DNA from: an uncultured Lysobacteraceae bacterium
GTDB taxonomy: Bacteria; Pseudomonadota; Gammaproteobacteria; Xanthomonadales; Xanthomonadaceae
NCBI GenBank assembly: GCA_937897645.1
Contig: CALCNV010000159.1
Location: 27,866-91,865, forward strand
Direction: 5' to 3'
Length of the DNA stretch: 64,000 nucleotides
Shown: positions 27,901 through 37,403 of the stretch, piece by piece
How positions within the stretch are numbered: position 1 is the stretch's first letter
Layout of the letters: every line of letters starts with the position of its first letter
The notes under the pieces: model-generated
Told to the model about the DNA's origin: nothing
The model's database searches: none
The model's input: only the letters and a program-made list of their open reading frames with translations
Made by a program: the position numbers and the translations under genes

Positions 27901-29574
27901 TTACCTTTCCGGATACAAGGGCGGCAGGGCCTGCTGTTGCGGCCTGGCGGCAACTCGCCACTTGGGTCCCTTGCGGAAGGCGGCACGCAATGCGGCGCGT
28001 GCGGCCACGCCATCGCCATCGGCCCAGCGCGCGCGACGCAATTCTTCGATCGCCTCGCGTTGCACGGCCGAATCCAGGTGCGCGATCAGCGCGTCCAGGT
28101 CGGCCGAGGGCGGCGTGGACATGCCGCGCAGGACGTCGCCCACGTCGTCAAGTGAACCGGTATCGAGTGCACGCTTCAAGTCCGCCATCGTGTGCGTCGG
28201 CAGCGCCTGCGATTCACCCGGCAGTGCAGCGGGCATGCGACGCGCTGGCGCTGCCAACCCACGACGACGCCACACCGCCCATACCAAGGTCAGCAACCAC
28301 AGGCCAGCGAACGCGACGGCCATCCATACCCAGGCACGCACCGGGATGCGCATGCTGTCGCCGGCTGCGGCCCCCACGTCAACCGCCGTAGTTCCTTGCG
28401 TTGCATTGGGCAACGCACTGCCAGAAAAATTGCCACTGCCCGCGGCCACTCCAAGGTCTAGGTCAGGCAGCGTCGCTGTCTTCGCGGCGCTGCTGCGCAC
28501 GTCCCACCAACCCAGTTTGATACCGGGAATAGTCAGTTTGCCCGCACCGTTCGGCACGATGGAATAGCGTCGCGTCAGCTTGACCTGTGGCGAACCGCCG
28601 CTGAAGGTTTCGTCGTATTGAGGCGGCTCGGCGAATACCTGCGCGCCTGCAATCGAAGGCACGGGGATCTCCGGCATCTGCGCCTGCGTCGCGCCCTGCG
28701 CGATCACTTCCACCACCAATTCCGCCGCCTCACCTGCACGCAGCGATTGCGGTGCGGCGACGTAGCGCATGCGCAGGTCGCGCAACGGCAGCCAGGGTTG
28801 TGGTGCGTTCGCCGGTTGCGCGCGAACCGTCAAGGTCTTGGGTGTGCCATTCGCGCGCAGTTCGCGACTGTTGCCGCCGAGGAAGTCATCCATCCAGCCG
28901 CCCGCGCCGCGCCCGACGAAGCGCGGGGCCGGGATGGTCAGCGTGCCGCTGCGCTCGGGTATCAGCAGGAACTTGCGCTCGACCACGTTGTAGCGGCGAC
29001 CATTGACCTCACGCGTGGACTGCACGTCCTCGCCGACGCGCTGCAGCGATGCGCCCTCGGGCGTGTCGAGATCCAGTTCGCCGGATGCCAGCGGCACTCC
29101 ATACAGCAGGCGCATGGTCACGCCGACCGATTGCTGCACGTAGGGATTCGCGTCGTCGACTTCGGTTTCGAGGAAGGCGCCTGAACTTCCATCTGCCGCG
29201 GTTGGTGTCGCAGCGCCACTGACCTGCAATGCAAGCGGCTGGGTCTGTTGGGAACCGACCTGCAAGGCGGGCACCGTGAGCGAACCCCCGCGCTTCGGCG
29301 CGATGGTGACCGCATACGTGGTCCTGGATTGCTGGCGACCATTGATCCACTGCACGGAGTGGTTGTTGGATTGCCCTTCCAGTGCGAAATCCGCCATCAG
29401 TGGCGAGAGGTCCGGTGTAGCAGTGGCCTCGTCGCTCTCGATGTTGAGGATCACTGATTCACCCACGGCCACTTCATTGCGTTCCAGCCACGCGCGCGTC
29501 GCGGCATGGGCAGCGTCAAGGCCGCTGGCGAACAAAAGTGCGCACAGCACGGCGAGGATCACATTGCGCTTCAT
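27901..29574 (-). CDS. batD: BatD family protein (Bat operon)
   Basis: A 557-residue exported protein: signal peptide (MKRNVILAVLCALLFASGLD, cut after AHA), tandem beta-sandwich domains (ATRAWLERNEVAVGESVIL; YAVTIAPKRGGSLTVPALQV), a TM helix near 415-435 (VWMAVAFAGLWLLTLVWAVW) and a cytoplasmic helical tail. BatD is a fixed member of Bacteroides-aerotolerance-type operons, of uncertain function, perhaps a periplasmic partner of the VWA proteins BatA and BatB. Its ATG overlaps the upstream stop by four bases. Confidence 0.88.
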   Translation of the reverse strand: MKRNVILAVLCALLFASGLDAAHAATRAWLERNEVAVGESVILNIESDEATATPDLSPLMADFALEGQSNNHSVQWINGRQQSRTTYAVTIAPKRGGSLTVPALQVGSQQTQPLALQVSGAATPTAADGSSGAFLETEVDDANPYVQQSVGVTMRLLYGVPLASGELDLDTPEGASLQRVGEDVQSTREVNGRRYNVVERKFLLIPERSGTLTIPAPRFVGRGAGGWMDDFLGGNSRELRANGTPKTLTVRAQPANAPQPWLPLRDLRMRYVAAPQSLRAGEAAELVVEVIAQGATQAQMPEIPVPSIAGAQVFAEPPQYDETFSGGSPQVKLTRRYSIVPNGAGKLTIPGIKLGWWDVRSSAAKTATLPDLDLGVAAGSGNFSGSALPNATQGTTAVDVGAAAGDSMRIPVRAWVWMAVAFAGLWLLTLVWAVWRRRGLAAPARRMPAALPGESQALPTHTMADLKRALDTGSLDDVGDVLRGMSTPPSADLDALIAHLDSAVQREAIEELRRARWADGDGVAARAALRAAFRKGPKWRVAARPQQQALPPLYPER

Positions 29575-31364
29575 TGCCCTTCCTTCTGCCGGCGTTCGTA
29601 CTCCAGCCGGAACTTGGTCTTCAACAAGCCGCCCGGATCATCCGGCACGCGCTTCAACCATGCCTCGACCGCCTGGCGTTTTTCGCGCTGCTCGGCGGTT
29701 TCCGCAGGAGCCGCGGACGCCGCCTGTTTCGGATCGGTCTTTCCGCCCGACTTGCCCTGCTCCAGGGCCTGCTGCATGCGTTCGCGTTGCGCCGCATCGG
29801 CTGCCTGCTGGGCCTTGGCGTCTTCGGCTTTCTGCTGCTCGGACTTCTGCGGTTCGCTTTTTTGCTCGCCGGGTTTTTGCGAAGGCTCGGACGGCTTTCC
29901 TTTCTGGTCCGGCTGCGGCTTGCCCTCGCCGGGCTTGGGATCATCCTTGCCGTCCTGGGGCTTCTGATCCTGCTGGCCAGGTTTGTCTTGCTCAGGCTTG
30001 CTCTGATCAGGCTTGTCCTGCTTCTGCCCGGATTTATCCTGGTCCTGCTTTTTCTGGTCCTGGTTCTGCCCGCTCGGTGGCTTGCGCTTGCGTGCAGCGT
30101 CCACGACCTTGCGGTTCTCGATCGCGTCTTCCATCTTCGGCTGCAACTTCAAGGCCTGGTCGTAGGCGGCGATCGCTTCGTCGTAGCGGCCCTGCTTCGC
30201 CAGTGCATTGCCCTGGTTGTAGAACGCATCGGCGCTCTTGATGCCGGTGAACGCCCGTTCCGCAGCGGCGAAGTCACCCTTGCGATACGCATCGGCGCCT
30301 TGTTCGATGCGCGTGTGTTCCTGCTGGTCGGCGCGCTGCCACCAGTTGTTTTCCGCCGCCTGCGCCGGCATGGCCATCGGCAGGCTCAGGCACACCAGCA
30401 CCGCGGCGAATGCGCTGCCGCGACGGAAGGCGAATAGTGCAAGCAGCATGAGCAGCGGCAACAGCCAATAGCCTTCGTCCTTCCACGCCAGGCCTTTCTG
30501 GCCACGCGTCGAACTGGCATCCGCATCGGCAGGCGTGAGCACGCCGAGTGCATCCAGGTCGCTGTTGCCAGCCGTGAGTGCCTGGTAAGTGCCGCCGCCT
30601 GCGACGCTGAGCGCACGCAACGATCCTGCATCCAGCCGTGCCTGGCCGATGCTGCCGTCGATATTCTTGTACGGCGCACCCGCGGCGGTACCCACCCCAA
30701 GCGTGGACACGCGGAAGCCTTGGCGCTTTGCGTCGGCCGCGGCGCTGTTGTCGATGGCATCACCCTGGTCGGTGATCAACAGGATGTCGCCACGGTTGAA
30801 GCCGGCCTGCTGCATGAGCCGCACGGACAGGGCGATGGCCTTGGCGGCCTCCTGTCCATCCACCGGCATCACATCCGGCTCCAGCGCATCCAGGAACAGC
30901 GCCACGTTCGCCGCATCATCGGTGAGCGGTGCGACCGTGAATGCTTCGCCTGCATAAGCAACCAAGGCCACCTGTCCTCCTTCGCGTTCACGCAGCAAGG
31001 TCGCCAGCTTGGCGCGCACCTGCAGCAGTCGCGAAGGCGGCAAGTCGGATGCGGCGATGGCGCTGGACATGTCCACGGCGATCACCAGCGGCGAATGCGA
31101 TTGCCACAGCGGCTGTTCGCCCTGGCGCCAGCTGGGACCTGCTAATGCGATGACGGCGATGACGAAACCCAGCGCACCCATCCACAGTCCGCCACGCACG
31201 GCCTTGCCGCCACGCTCCAGCAAATGCGGCAACAGATGCGCGTCCACCACGCCCTGCCAGACATTCGAACGACGCTGCCGGTGTTGCCACAGCAGCCACA
31301 GTGCCGGCAAGGCCAGCAAGGCCCATAGCCAATGCGGGCGCAGGAAATGGAATGCGGCCAGCAT
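29571..31364 (-). CDS. BatB-BatC fusion: VWA domain plus TPR and low-complexity tail
   Basis: A 597-residue protein (MLAAFHFLRPHWLWALLALP) with N-terminal TM helices, a VWA domain (about 85-300), a further TM helix pair and a TPR region (GADAYRKGDFAAAERAF, QGNALAKQGRYDEAIAAYDQ). The tail is a Lys/Gln/Asp/Pro-rich charged stretch. BatB and BatC are separate genes in many bacteria and fused here. The metal-ion-dependent adhesion motif reads DMSSA instead of the usual DxSxS, so metal binding may be weakened. The start 5 bp after batA is chosen over a longer reading inside batA. Confidence 0.88.
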   Translation of the reverse strand: MLAAFHFLRPHWLWALLALPALWLLWQHRQRRSNVWQGVVDAHLLPHLLERGGKAVRGGLWMGALGFVIAVIALAGPSWRQGEQPLWQSHSPLVIAVDMSSAIAASDLPPSRLLQVRAKLATLLREREGGQVALVAYAGEAFTVAPLTDDAANVALFLDALEPDVMPVDGQEAAKAIALSVRLMQQAGFNRGDILLITDQGDAIDNSAAADAKRQGFRVSTLGVGTAAGAPYKNIDGSIGQARLDAGSLRALSVAGGGTYQALTAGNSDLDALGVLTPADADASSTRGQKGLAWKDEGYWLLPLLMLLALFAFRRGSAFAAVLVCLSLPMAMPAQAAENNWWQRADQQEHTRIEQGADAYRKGDFAAAERAFTGIKSADAFYNQGNALAKQGRYDEAIAAYDQALKLQPKMEDAIENRKVVDAARKRKPPSGQNQDQKKQDQDKSGQKQDKPDQSKPEQDKPGQQDQKPQDGKDDPKPGEGKPQPDQKGKPSEPSQKPGEQKSEPQKSEQQKAEDAKAQQAADAAQRERMQQALEQGKSGGKTDPKQAASAAPAETAEQREKRQAVEAWLKRVPDDPGGLLKTKFRLEYERRQKEGQ

Positions 31365-31369
31365 CTCGT

Positions 31370-32386
31370 TCACGACCTGCGCCTCGGCAAAAGGAAAGCC
31401 AGCAATGCGACCAGCAGGGCACCCGCGAGCGGCCACCAATAGCGCTCGATGCGCGGCTGCACGCGCTTGCCTTCCTGCTTCACCGGTTCGATGCGGTCGA
31501 GTTCGGCGTAGATGCCGGCGAGTGCTTCGGTATCGCGCGCGCGGAACGCTTGGCCGCCGGTTTCGCGTGCAATGGTCTTCAGCGTGGCTTCGTCGATTTC
31601 ATCATCGCCGCCGGGCATCGGCAGGCTCATTCCGAAAATGGAAAGCGCGCCACCGGATCCACCAAATGCAATCGTATGGATGCGCACGCCTTCGGCCTTG
31701 GCCAGTTCGGCTGCTTTCAGTGGTTCCAACACGCCTGCGGTGTTCACGCCGTCGGTCAGCAGGATCAAGACGCGCCGGCCTTCGGGTTGGTCACGTAGCC
31801 GTTTGACGGCCAGGCCGATCGCATCGCCGATGGCAGTCTCGCGACCGGCGAGTCCGGCGACGCTGTCACGCAACTGGTCACGCACCGAATCACGATCCAG
31901 CGTGAGCGGCGTGAGTGCATACGCGCGCTGGCCGAATACGAGCAGGCCCACGCGATCACCGACGCGACGATCCAGGAAGTCGGCGAGCACGGCCTTGGCC
32001 GCGGTCAGTCGATCCACCACTTCGCCACCCAGTTCCATGTCCGGCTCGCTCATGCTGCCGGACAGATCCACGGCCAGCATCAGGTCGCGTCCGTTCTGTG
32101 GTGGCGCCACGGCTTCACCCAATTGCTGTGGGCGCGACGCGGCCGCAACCAGCAGGAACCACGCGAGCCATGCCAACCACGCCACATGCAAATGACGCGA
32201 ACGGCCGCCGCGCGTGGCGATAGCGTCAAGGCGTTTGCCATACGGAACCTTGAGCGCGGCGTCGGTATTGCGACGCGGCGGCAACAACCAGGCCGCAAGC
32301 CACGGCAGCGGGAACGCCAACCACATCCATGGCCAGGCAAAACCACCGAACGCGATCTTCAGATATTCGAGGATCGGCAAGCTCAT
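31370..32386 (-). CDS. batA: BatA, VWA-domain inner-membrane protein
   Basis: A 338-residue protein: N-terminal TM helices (WPWMWLAFPLPWLAAWLLPP; HVAWLAWLAWFLLVAAASRP), a VWA domain with an intact MIDAS (DLSGSMS, then GRETAIGDAIGLA and LTDGVNTAG) and a C-terminal TM helix before LPRRRS. It anchors in the inner membrane with the VWA domain in the periplasm. It overlaps the DUF4381 gene upstream (ATGA) and precedes the batB-batC fusion. Confidence 0.9.
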   Translation of the reverse strand: MSLPILEYLKIAFGGFAWPWMWLAFPLPWLAAWLLPPRRNTDAALKVPYGKRLDAIATRGGRSRHLHVAWLAWLAWFLLVAAASRPQQLGEAVAPPQNGRDLMLAVDLSGSMSEPDMELGGEVVDRLTAAKAVLADFLDRRVGDRVGLLVFGQRAYALTPLTLDRDSVRDQLRDSVAGLAGRETAIGDAIGLAVKRLRDQPEGRRVLILLTDGVNTAGVLEPLKAAELAKAEGVRIHTIAFGGSGGALSIFGMSLPMPGGDDEIDEATLKTIARETGGQAFRARDTEALAGIYAELDRIEPVKQEGKRVQPRIERYWWPLAGALLVALLAFLLPRRRS

Positions 32387-32835
32387 GGTTTCTTCGCCAT
32401 TAATTCGAGGAAACGCGCGCGCGCCAGCGACTTGAGCGTTGCAAGCTCGCTGGCTTCAACGTCGCGCCGATAGCCGCCTTCCAGTAAGAGGCGACCCGAA
32501 CCCGTGCTGAAATCGCGACGTTTCTTTCCATCAAGGAACTGCAGCCATGCGTCGCCCTGCAGTTTGTCGGCTTGCTTGTCGACCTGGCGTGCCGCGCGCC
32601 GCAGCAGCTCGGACATGGCCGCGACCTGCGCGGACGCAGGCAAGTCGTGGCAGGCGTCATCGAACAGTCGTTGTCTTGTCGCAAGCTTGCGTGCGCGGCG
32701 CCATCCCAGCCATGCGATGAGCGCGACGAGCACCACTGTCGCACCCGCCACCAGCCACCAGCCCGGGGCAGGCGGCCACAATGACGGCGCTACCGGCACG
32801 TGCACGTCACGCAATACCAGTTCCTGTGCCTGCAT
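32383..32835 (-). CDS. DUF4381 protein (Bat operon)
   Basis: A 150-residue protein starting MQAQELVLRDVHVPVAPSLW. The LRDVHxPxxPSxWPPAPGWW opening and single TM helix (GATVVLVALIAWLGWRRARK) are characteristic of DUF4381, followed by a soluble helical domain (LLRRAARQVDKQADKLQGDA). Function unknown; found with MoxR-DUF58-VWA genes. The start overlaps the DUF58 stop (TGATG). A longer in-frame reading from 33381 merely antisenses DUF58. Confidence 0.88.
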   Translation of the reverse strand: MQAQELVLRDVHVPVAPSLWPPAPGWWLVAGATVVLVALIAWLGWRRARKLATRQRLFDDACHDLPASAQVAAMSELLRRAARQVDKQADKLQGDAWLQFLDGKKRRDFSTGSGRLLLEGGYRRDVEASELATLKSLARARFLELMAKKP

Positions 32836-33743
32836 CACGCCACCTGCGATTGTGCGCGGCCCAGCAACGGCAGCCAGGATTCGCTGGGCGCATCGCCCTG
32901 CAGGGAATACACACGCACGCCACGACGCGGGAGGCTCTGTAGCGCATGTTCGACCGGTTGCTTGAATTCGTTTTGCCAACGCTGGCGCTGTGCGGCGTTG
33001 CCCAGATCCAACTCGACGCGATGGTCGCCAATCACGAACGGCAAGGCGGACTTCGGTGGCTCGCTTTCCAGTGCGTCGGTGAGCATCAGCACCACGACTT
33101 CGTGATGCGCGGCCAGTGCCGGCCAGCGTGTTTCCGGTATCGCGGCAATACTGCGCGGATCCGCCAGCACGATCAGGCGTGATCCCGGCCGCAACAGGCG
33201 GCTTGCATTCTCGAGTGCTTTCGACAGGCCGGTGTCGTCGAACGGTGCTTGCGAATACCAGCGTACCAGTGCATCGAGTACACGAAGCGCACCGCGCGCG
33301 CCCGAAGCGGGCGGAACCGGCGCTTCCTGCACGCTGCCACGCAGGATGGCGACGCGGTCGCCGTCGCGGACCGCAGCCCATACTGCGACCGCCGCGGCGC
33401 GCGCGGCCTGGACGGATTTGAAACGTACGCGGGTGCCGAAATACAGCGCCGGCGAGGTGTCGGCGACGATCAACGTCAGGCGTTCGCGTTCAGCCTGGAA
33501 CAATTTGGTGTGGGTGCGTCCACTGCGGGCGGTGAGCCGCCAATCGATGTGGCGCACGTCATCGCCGGCCACGTACTCGCGCGACTCGGCGTATTCCATG
33601 CCACGGCCACGCAGGCTGGACTGCGCCGGGCCGGCGATGTTGTGGCTGCCCTTGCGCGCAGGCGGTCGCCGCTGCGCGGTAGCGCGCAGGGCAACCAGCT
33701 CGGCAAGCGTGGGCTTCAAACCATCGCCAGTGGGCAGACTCAT
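32835..33743 (-). CDS. DUF58 domain protein (MoxR-associated)
   Basis: A 302-residue soluble protein with the DUF58 core GMEYAESREYVAGDDVRHID followed by WRLTARSGRTHTKLFQAERE. The C-terminal half is VWA-like (LIVADTSPALYF in place of an intact MIDAS). DUF58 proteins are encoded beside MoxR ATPases and are assumed to be partners. GGAG about 10 bp before the ATG serves as ribosome-binding site. Confidence 0.9.
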   Translation of the reverse strand: MSLPTGDGLKPTLAELVALRATAQRRPPARKGSHNIAGPAQSSLRGRGMEYAESREYVAGDDVRHIDWRLTARSGRTHTKLFQAERERLTLIVADTSPALYFGTRVRFKSVQAARAAAVAVWAAVRDGDRVAILRGSVQEAPVPPASGARGALRVLDALVRWYSQAPFDDTGLSKALENASRLLRPGSRLIVLADPRSIAAIPETRWPALAAHHEVVVLMLTDALESEPPKSALPFVIGDHRVELDLGNAAQRQRWQNEFKQPVEHALQSLPRRGVRVYSLQGDAPSESWLPLLGRAQSQVA

Positions 33744-33766
33744 CGCATCACGCTCCAGCGTGGAGG

Positions 33767-34813
33767 TCAGGGCAACGGCACGACGTCGAGCAGGGCCGCG
33801 ACCAGCTTGTCACCATCCCAACCTTCCGCCGTGGCTTCATAGCTGGGCAACACGCGATGGCGCAGCACGTCGGGCGCGATGGCGCGCACGTCGTCGGGGG
33901 TGACGAAATCGCGACCCGCCAGCCACGCGCGCGCGCGCGCGCAACGTTCGAGTGCGATGGAGCCACGTGGGCTGGCACCCCAGGCGATGCGCTTGGCCAA
34001 CTGCGGGTCATAGCGGCGTGCATCGCGCGACGCCAGGACCAGTTCGATCAGGTACCGCTCCAGTTGCGGCGCTACGTGCAGGTCGAGCACGGCGGCACGG
34101 GCCGCGAATACGTCCTCTACCGGCAAGCGATCAACGGCTACGGAGGTCGTGTGCAGGCTGTCGCGCGCACGTTCACGCGCGATGCGCAGGATCTCGGCTT
34201 CCGCCGATGCCTCGGGATAGCTGACATGCACGTGCATCAGGAAGCGGTCCAACTGCGCTTCCGGCAACGGGAAGGTGCCTTCCTGTTCGATCGGATTCTG
34301 CGTGGCCATCACCAGGAAGAGTTTCGGCAACGGATAGGTATGCCGACCCACCGTGACCTGGCGTTCGCCCATCGCTTCCAGCAGCGCGGACTGCACCTTG
34401 GCAGGCGCACGGTTGATTTCGTCAGCCAGCAGGATGGGATGGAAGATGGGGCCGGGCTGGAATTCGAAACGCCCGTCCTGCGGACGCCAGATCTCGGTGC
34501 CGGTCAGGTCCGCGGGCAAAAGATCGGGAGTGAACTGCACGCGGGCGAATTCCGCCTGCAAGCGCGACGCCAACGTGCGGATGGCCATGGTCTTGGCCAG
34601 GCCGGGCGCACCTTCCACCAAGAGGTGGCCATCGGCGAGCAGGGCGATCAGCAGTCGCTCGACCAGCGCGGATTGGCCGACGATGGTTTCGGATAGGCCG
34701 TCGCGCAGCGCGATGAAGGCCTGGTGCAGGCGGGTATTCTCGGTACCGCCCAGGTTTTCAGGCGGCAATGGTGGGGTCAAGGTATCCATGGGCATCAGGT
34801 CTGGAGGTTGCAT
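33767..34813 (-). CDS. MoxR family AAA+ ATPase
   Basis: A 348-residue AAA+ protein with Walker A GAPGLAKT, Walker B ILLADEINRAPAKVQSALLE, the sensor segment MATQNPIEQEGTFPLPEAQL and the MoxR lid domain. MoxR ATPases act as chaperones for assembly or metal insertion with VWA partners. It is the first gene of the Bat operon. Starts at 34831, 34813, 34795 or 34789 are all in frame; none has a strong Shine-Dalgarno, so the first ten residues are uncertain. Confidence 0.92.
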   Translation of the reverse strand: MQPPDLMPMDTLTPPLPPENLGGTENTRLHQAFIALRDGLSETIVGQSALVERLLIALLADGHLLVEGAPGLAKTMAIRTLASRLQAEFARVQFTPDLLPADLTGTEIWRPQDGRFEFQPGPIFHPILLADEINRAPAKVQSALLEAMGERQVTVGRHTYPLPKLFLVMATQNPIEQEGTFPLPEAQLDRFLMHVHVSYPEASAEAEILRIARERARDSLHTTSVAVDRLPVEDVFAARAAVLDLHVAPQLERYLIELVLASRDARRYDPQLAKRIAWGASPRGSIALERCARARAWLAGRDFVTPDDVRAIAPDVLRHRVLPSYEATAEGWDGDKLVAALLDVVPLP

Positions 34814-34897
34814 CGGCCGACTCTGACCCAAACTGCCAGTGATGGTTCACACCGCAGACGGTTTTGTTTCGTCCTGTTCAGTTTGAAGCCTGAAATG

Positions 34898-34923
34898 CAA
34901 CAGGGCCGCAAGCGGCCCTGTTG
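34898..34923 (-). terminator. Hairpin downstream of pilQ
   Basis: CAACAGGGCCGC and GCGGCCCTGTTG are perfectly complementary around AA, 22 bp after the pilQ stop on the minus strand. No long U-run follows, so this is a probable terminator or mRNA 3' stabiliser. Confidence 0.65.
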
Positions 34924-34944
34924 GAAACTATATTGCGCAGTCAA

Positions 34945-36840
34945 TCAGCGCTTGGCGACTGCCAGCACCTTGGGGGTGATGAAGATCAGCAGCTCGGCCT
35001 TGTCCTTCAAGCGACCCTTCTTCTTGAACAGGTTGCCGAGGAATGGAATGTCGCCGAGGAAAGGCACTTTCGACAGATCACTACGATCAGTGAATTCGTA
35101 CACGCCGCCAATCACCACGGTCTGCCCGTCTTCCACCAGCACGGCGGTATTGATTTCGCGCTTGCTGATCTGCGGCACTTGGCCATATCCGGCCAGCACG
35201 ATGTAACCCTCGACCTCATCCTTCTTGATATTGAGGTTGAGGAACACGCGGCCATCGTTAGTGATGGTGGGCGTGACCTTCAGCTCCAGCAACACATCCT
35301 TGAACTGGACATTGGGTGTCGCCGCTTGGCCACCGGTACCGCCGGTGATGGTCACGTAGCCGATTTCCTGGCCTTGGCGGATATAGCCTTCACGTTGGTT
35401 GGCAGTGATGATGCGCGGGTTGGAAATGACCTCGCCACGACCTTCTTCCTGCAGCGCGGACAGTTCGAGGTCAAGGTTGAAGTTGGCGCCAAGCAGGGTG
35501 TAGGCAAGGCTCGGTGCGACGCCATTGGTGAAGCTGCCAGCGGGCAGGTTCACGTTCAGGCCACGGCCAGCGTTCGCATTACCTGTGGCAGTGCTGCCGA
35601 TCGTCGCGGTGTTGGCTCCGTTGTTGTAGTCGCGCCCGCCACCAATGCCGAACTTGGCGCCGAGATCACGGGCAAAAGTGTCGGTGGCAATGACAATGCG
35701 GCCTTCGATCAGCACCTGGTCGACCGGACGGTCGATCACGTCGATCAGTTCGCGCATCTGCGCGACCTTCTTCGGGATGTCGCTGATCATCAGCGTATTG
35801 GTGCGCTCGTCGGCCACCAGGCGACCACGCTGGGTCAGGAAGCCGTTCTCGTTCTGGCTGTTGCCGGTGCCACTGCCGCCACCGGCATTGCCTATGCCCT
35901 TGGCCTCGGTCAGCGCCTTGAAGATGGCGGAAGCGCTGTGGTAGTTGATCTGCACGTATTCCGTGATCAGGTCCACGCGGTTGTCGATGGCGATGCGCGC
36001 GTCTTCCTTGTCCTGCTCGAACTTGGCAAGTTCCGGCTGCGGGGCGACCCAGACCACGCCGCCATCACGACGCTTGTCCAGGCCCTTGGCCTGCAACACG
36101 ATGTCGAGCGCCTGGTCCCACGGCACGTTGACCAGTCGGAGGGTCACGTTGCCCTGCACGGTGTCCGACGCCACGATGTTGAGGTTGGATTCTTCCGCGA
36201 TCAGCTGCAGCACGGTGCGGACTGGAACGTCCTGGAAGTTGAAGGTAACCGGGCGACCACTGTAGGTACGCGCCCCGGTAGCAACCTTGGCCGAGGCCGC
36301 CGCGATGGCAGTAGCGCCGCCGGTAGCACCCATTGCCGTCTTCGCCGCCGCGCGCGGCACGATTTCAACCACGTATTCATTGCCGGTCTGGTAGGCCATG
36401 GACTCGAATGCGCCGTCGGTGCTCAACACCAACTGCGAGCCCTTGCCTGAATTACGCGCATCCACGCGCTGCACGGGCGTTGCAAAATCGACGACGTTCA
36501 GTGGTCGCTGCAGCGCCGCGGGCAGTACCGCATTGCCGACATCGACGATGACGGAAGCGCCCTGGTTGCGCAGGTCGGGCATGGCGCCCTTGCCGTTGAA
36601 GCGGACGATCAACCGACCCGCCCCACCGTCACCGCGCTTGAAGTCGATGTTGGATATTTCCAACGCGGCTGGCGCTGTACTGGCGGCCCCAGCGTATGCA
36701 GTCGGTGCTGTCGGGTCTGGCGTGGCCGCATTGACGGCACTGGTGCTTGCCAGCAAGCCGATGGCGAGTGCCAAGCCGCAGATCCGTACCGAGGTCACGC
36801 GCCGGGCAGGCCGCAGGAAGTGAGCGTTCGAAGCGGTCAT
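34945..36840 (-). CDS. pilQ: Type IV pilus secretin PilQ
   Basis: A 631-residue secretin with a signal region (LALAIGLLASTSAVNA), an N-terminal AMIN domain (ISNIDFKRGDGGAGRLIVRF), STN/N-domains (FNFQDVPVRTVLQLIAEESN; NVTLRLVNVPWDQALDIVLQ) and the secretin core ending KKGRLKDKAELLIFITPKVL. It forms the outer-membrane pilus channel. I place the start at 36840 because AGGGGA lies 6 bp upstream; the ATG at 36858, which overlaps the pilP stop, has no such site. Confidence 0.95.
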   Translation of the reverse strand: MTASNAHFLRPARRVTSVRICGLALAIGLLASTSAVNAATPDPTAPTAYAGAASTAPAALEISNIDFKRGDGGAGRLIVRFNGKGAMPDLRNQGASVIVDVGNAVLPAALQRPLNVVDFATPVQRVDARNSGKGSQLVLSTDGAFESMAYQTGNEYVVEIVPRAAAKTAMGATGGATAIAAASAKVATGARTYSGRPVTFNFQDVPVRTVLQLIAEESNLNIVASDTVQGNVTLRLVNVPWDQALDIVLQAKGLDKRRDGGVVWVAPQPELAKFEQDKEDARIAIDNRVDLITEYVQINYHSASAIFKALTEAKGIGNAGGGSGTGNSQNENGFLTQRGRLVADERTNTLMISDIPKKVAQMRELIDVIDRPVDQVLIEGRIVIATDTFARDLGAKFGIGGGRDYNNGANTATIGSTATGNANAGRGLNVNLPAGSFTNGVAPSLAYTLLGANFNLDLELSALQEEGRGEVISNPRIITANQREGYIRQGQEIGYVTITGGTGGQAATPNVQFKDVLLELKVTPTITNDGRVFLNLNIKKDEVEGYIVLAGYGQVPQISKREINTAVLVEDGQTVVIGGVYEFTDRSDLSKVPFLGDIPFLGNLFKKKGRLKDKAELLIFITPKVLAVAKR

Positions 36841-36854
36841 CGTGTATCCCCTAA

Positions 36855-37403
36855 TCATTGATCTTCAAGCGCAATCGCCGCCGGCCGTTCCAGCCAACCG
36901 CCCGCACCGTCCGGCACAAGTTCCACAAGTTCAATGCGATCTTCCTGGACGCCGGTAATGCGACCATCGCTTTGCCCCAAATACGCACCCGGCCGCACCC
37001 GATAGGTGACCTTGTCAGGCGCCATCACCAACGCAATCAGGTTCGCGCCGCCGCCGATGGTGCCCACCATGTCCAGGCTGTCCAACGGGTATTGCTCAAG
37101 TGTTTCCTTGCGGCGATCCGGATCGGGGCGCAGGCCGCCACCGTCGCTGTTGCTCCAGGCATCGCTGAACGGGTCGCGCAGGGTCTGGGCGGCATATTCA
37201 AAGGTCTCGAATTGCTGCATGACCGGCAACGGTTCCAGTGGCGGGGCCGGGCGGGCGCGTACATCCGCAATCCATTTTTCCAGGTTGGGTGCATCGCCTG
37301 GCGTGCTGGTGATCCCACGTCCGCACGCGGACAGTGACAACGCCAGGCAGGCAGCGACAACCACGCGTACCGTGCGGGAAGTAGAAAAGGCTTGCATGCT
37401 CAT
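36855..37403 (-). CDS. pilP: Type IV pilus lipoprotein PilP
   Basis: A 182-residue protein with a lipobox (LALSLSACGRG) and the PilP C-terminal beta domain (LDMVGTIGGGANLIALVMAP, YLGQSDGRITGVQEDRIELV). PilP links the inner-membrane PilMNO complex to PilQ. It starts in an ATGA overlap with pilO. Confidence 0.93.
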   Translation of the reverse strand: MSMQAFSTSRTVRVVVAACLALSLSACGRGITSTPGDAPNLEKWIADVRARPAPPLEPLPVMQQFETFEYAAQTLRDPFSDAWSNSDGGGLRPDPDRRKETLEQYPLDSLDMVGTIGGGANLIALVMAPDKVTYRVRPGAYLGQSDGRITGVQEDRIELVELVPDGAGGWLERPAAIALEDQ

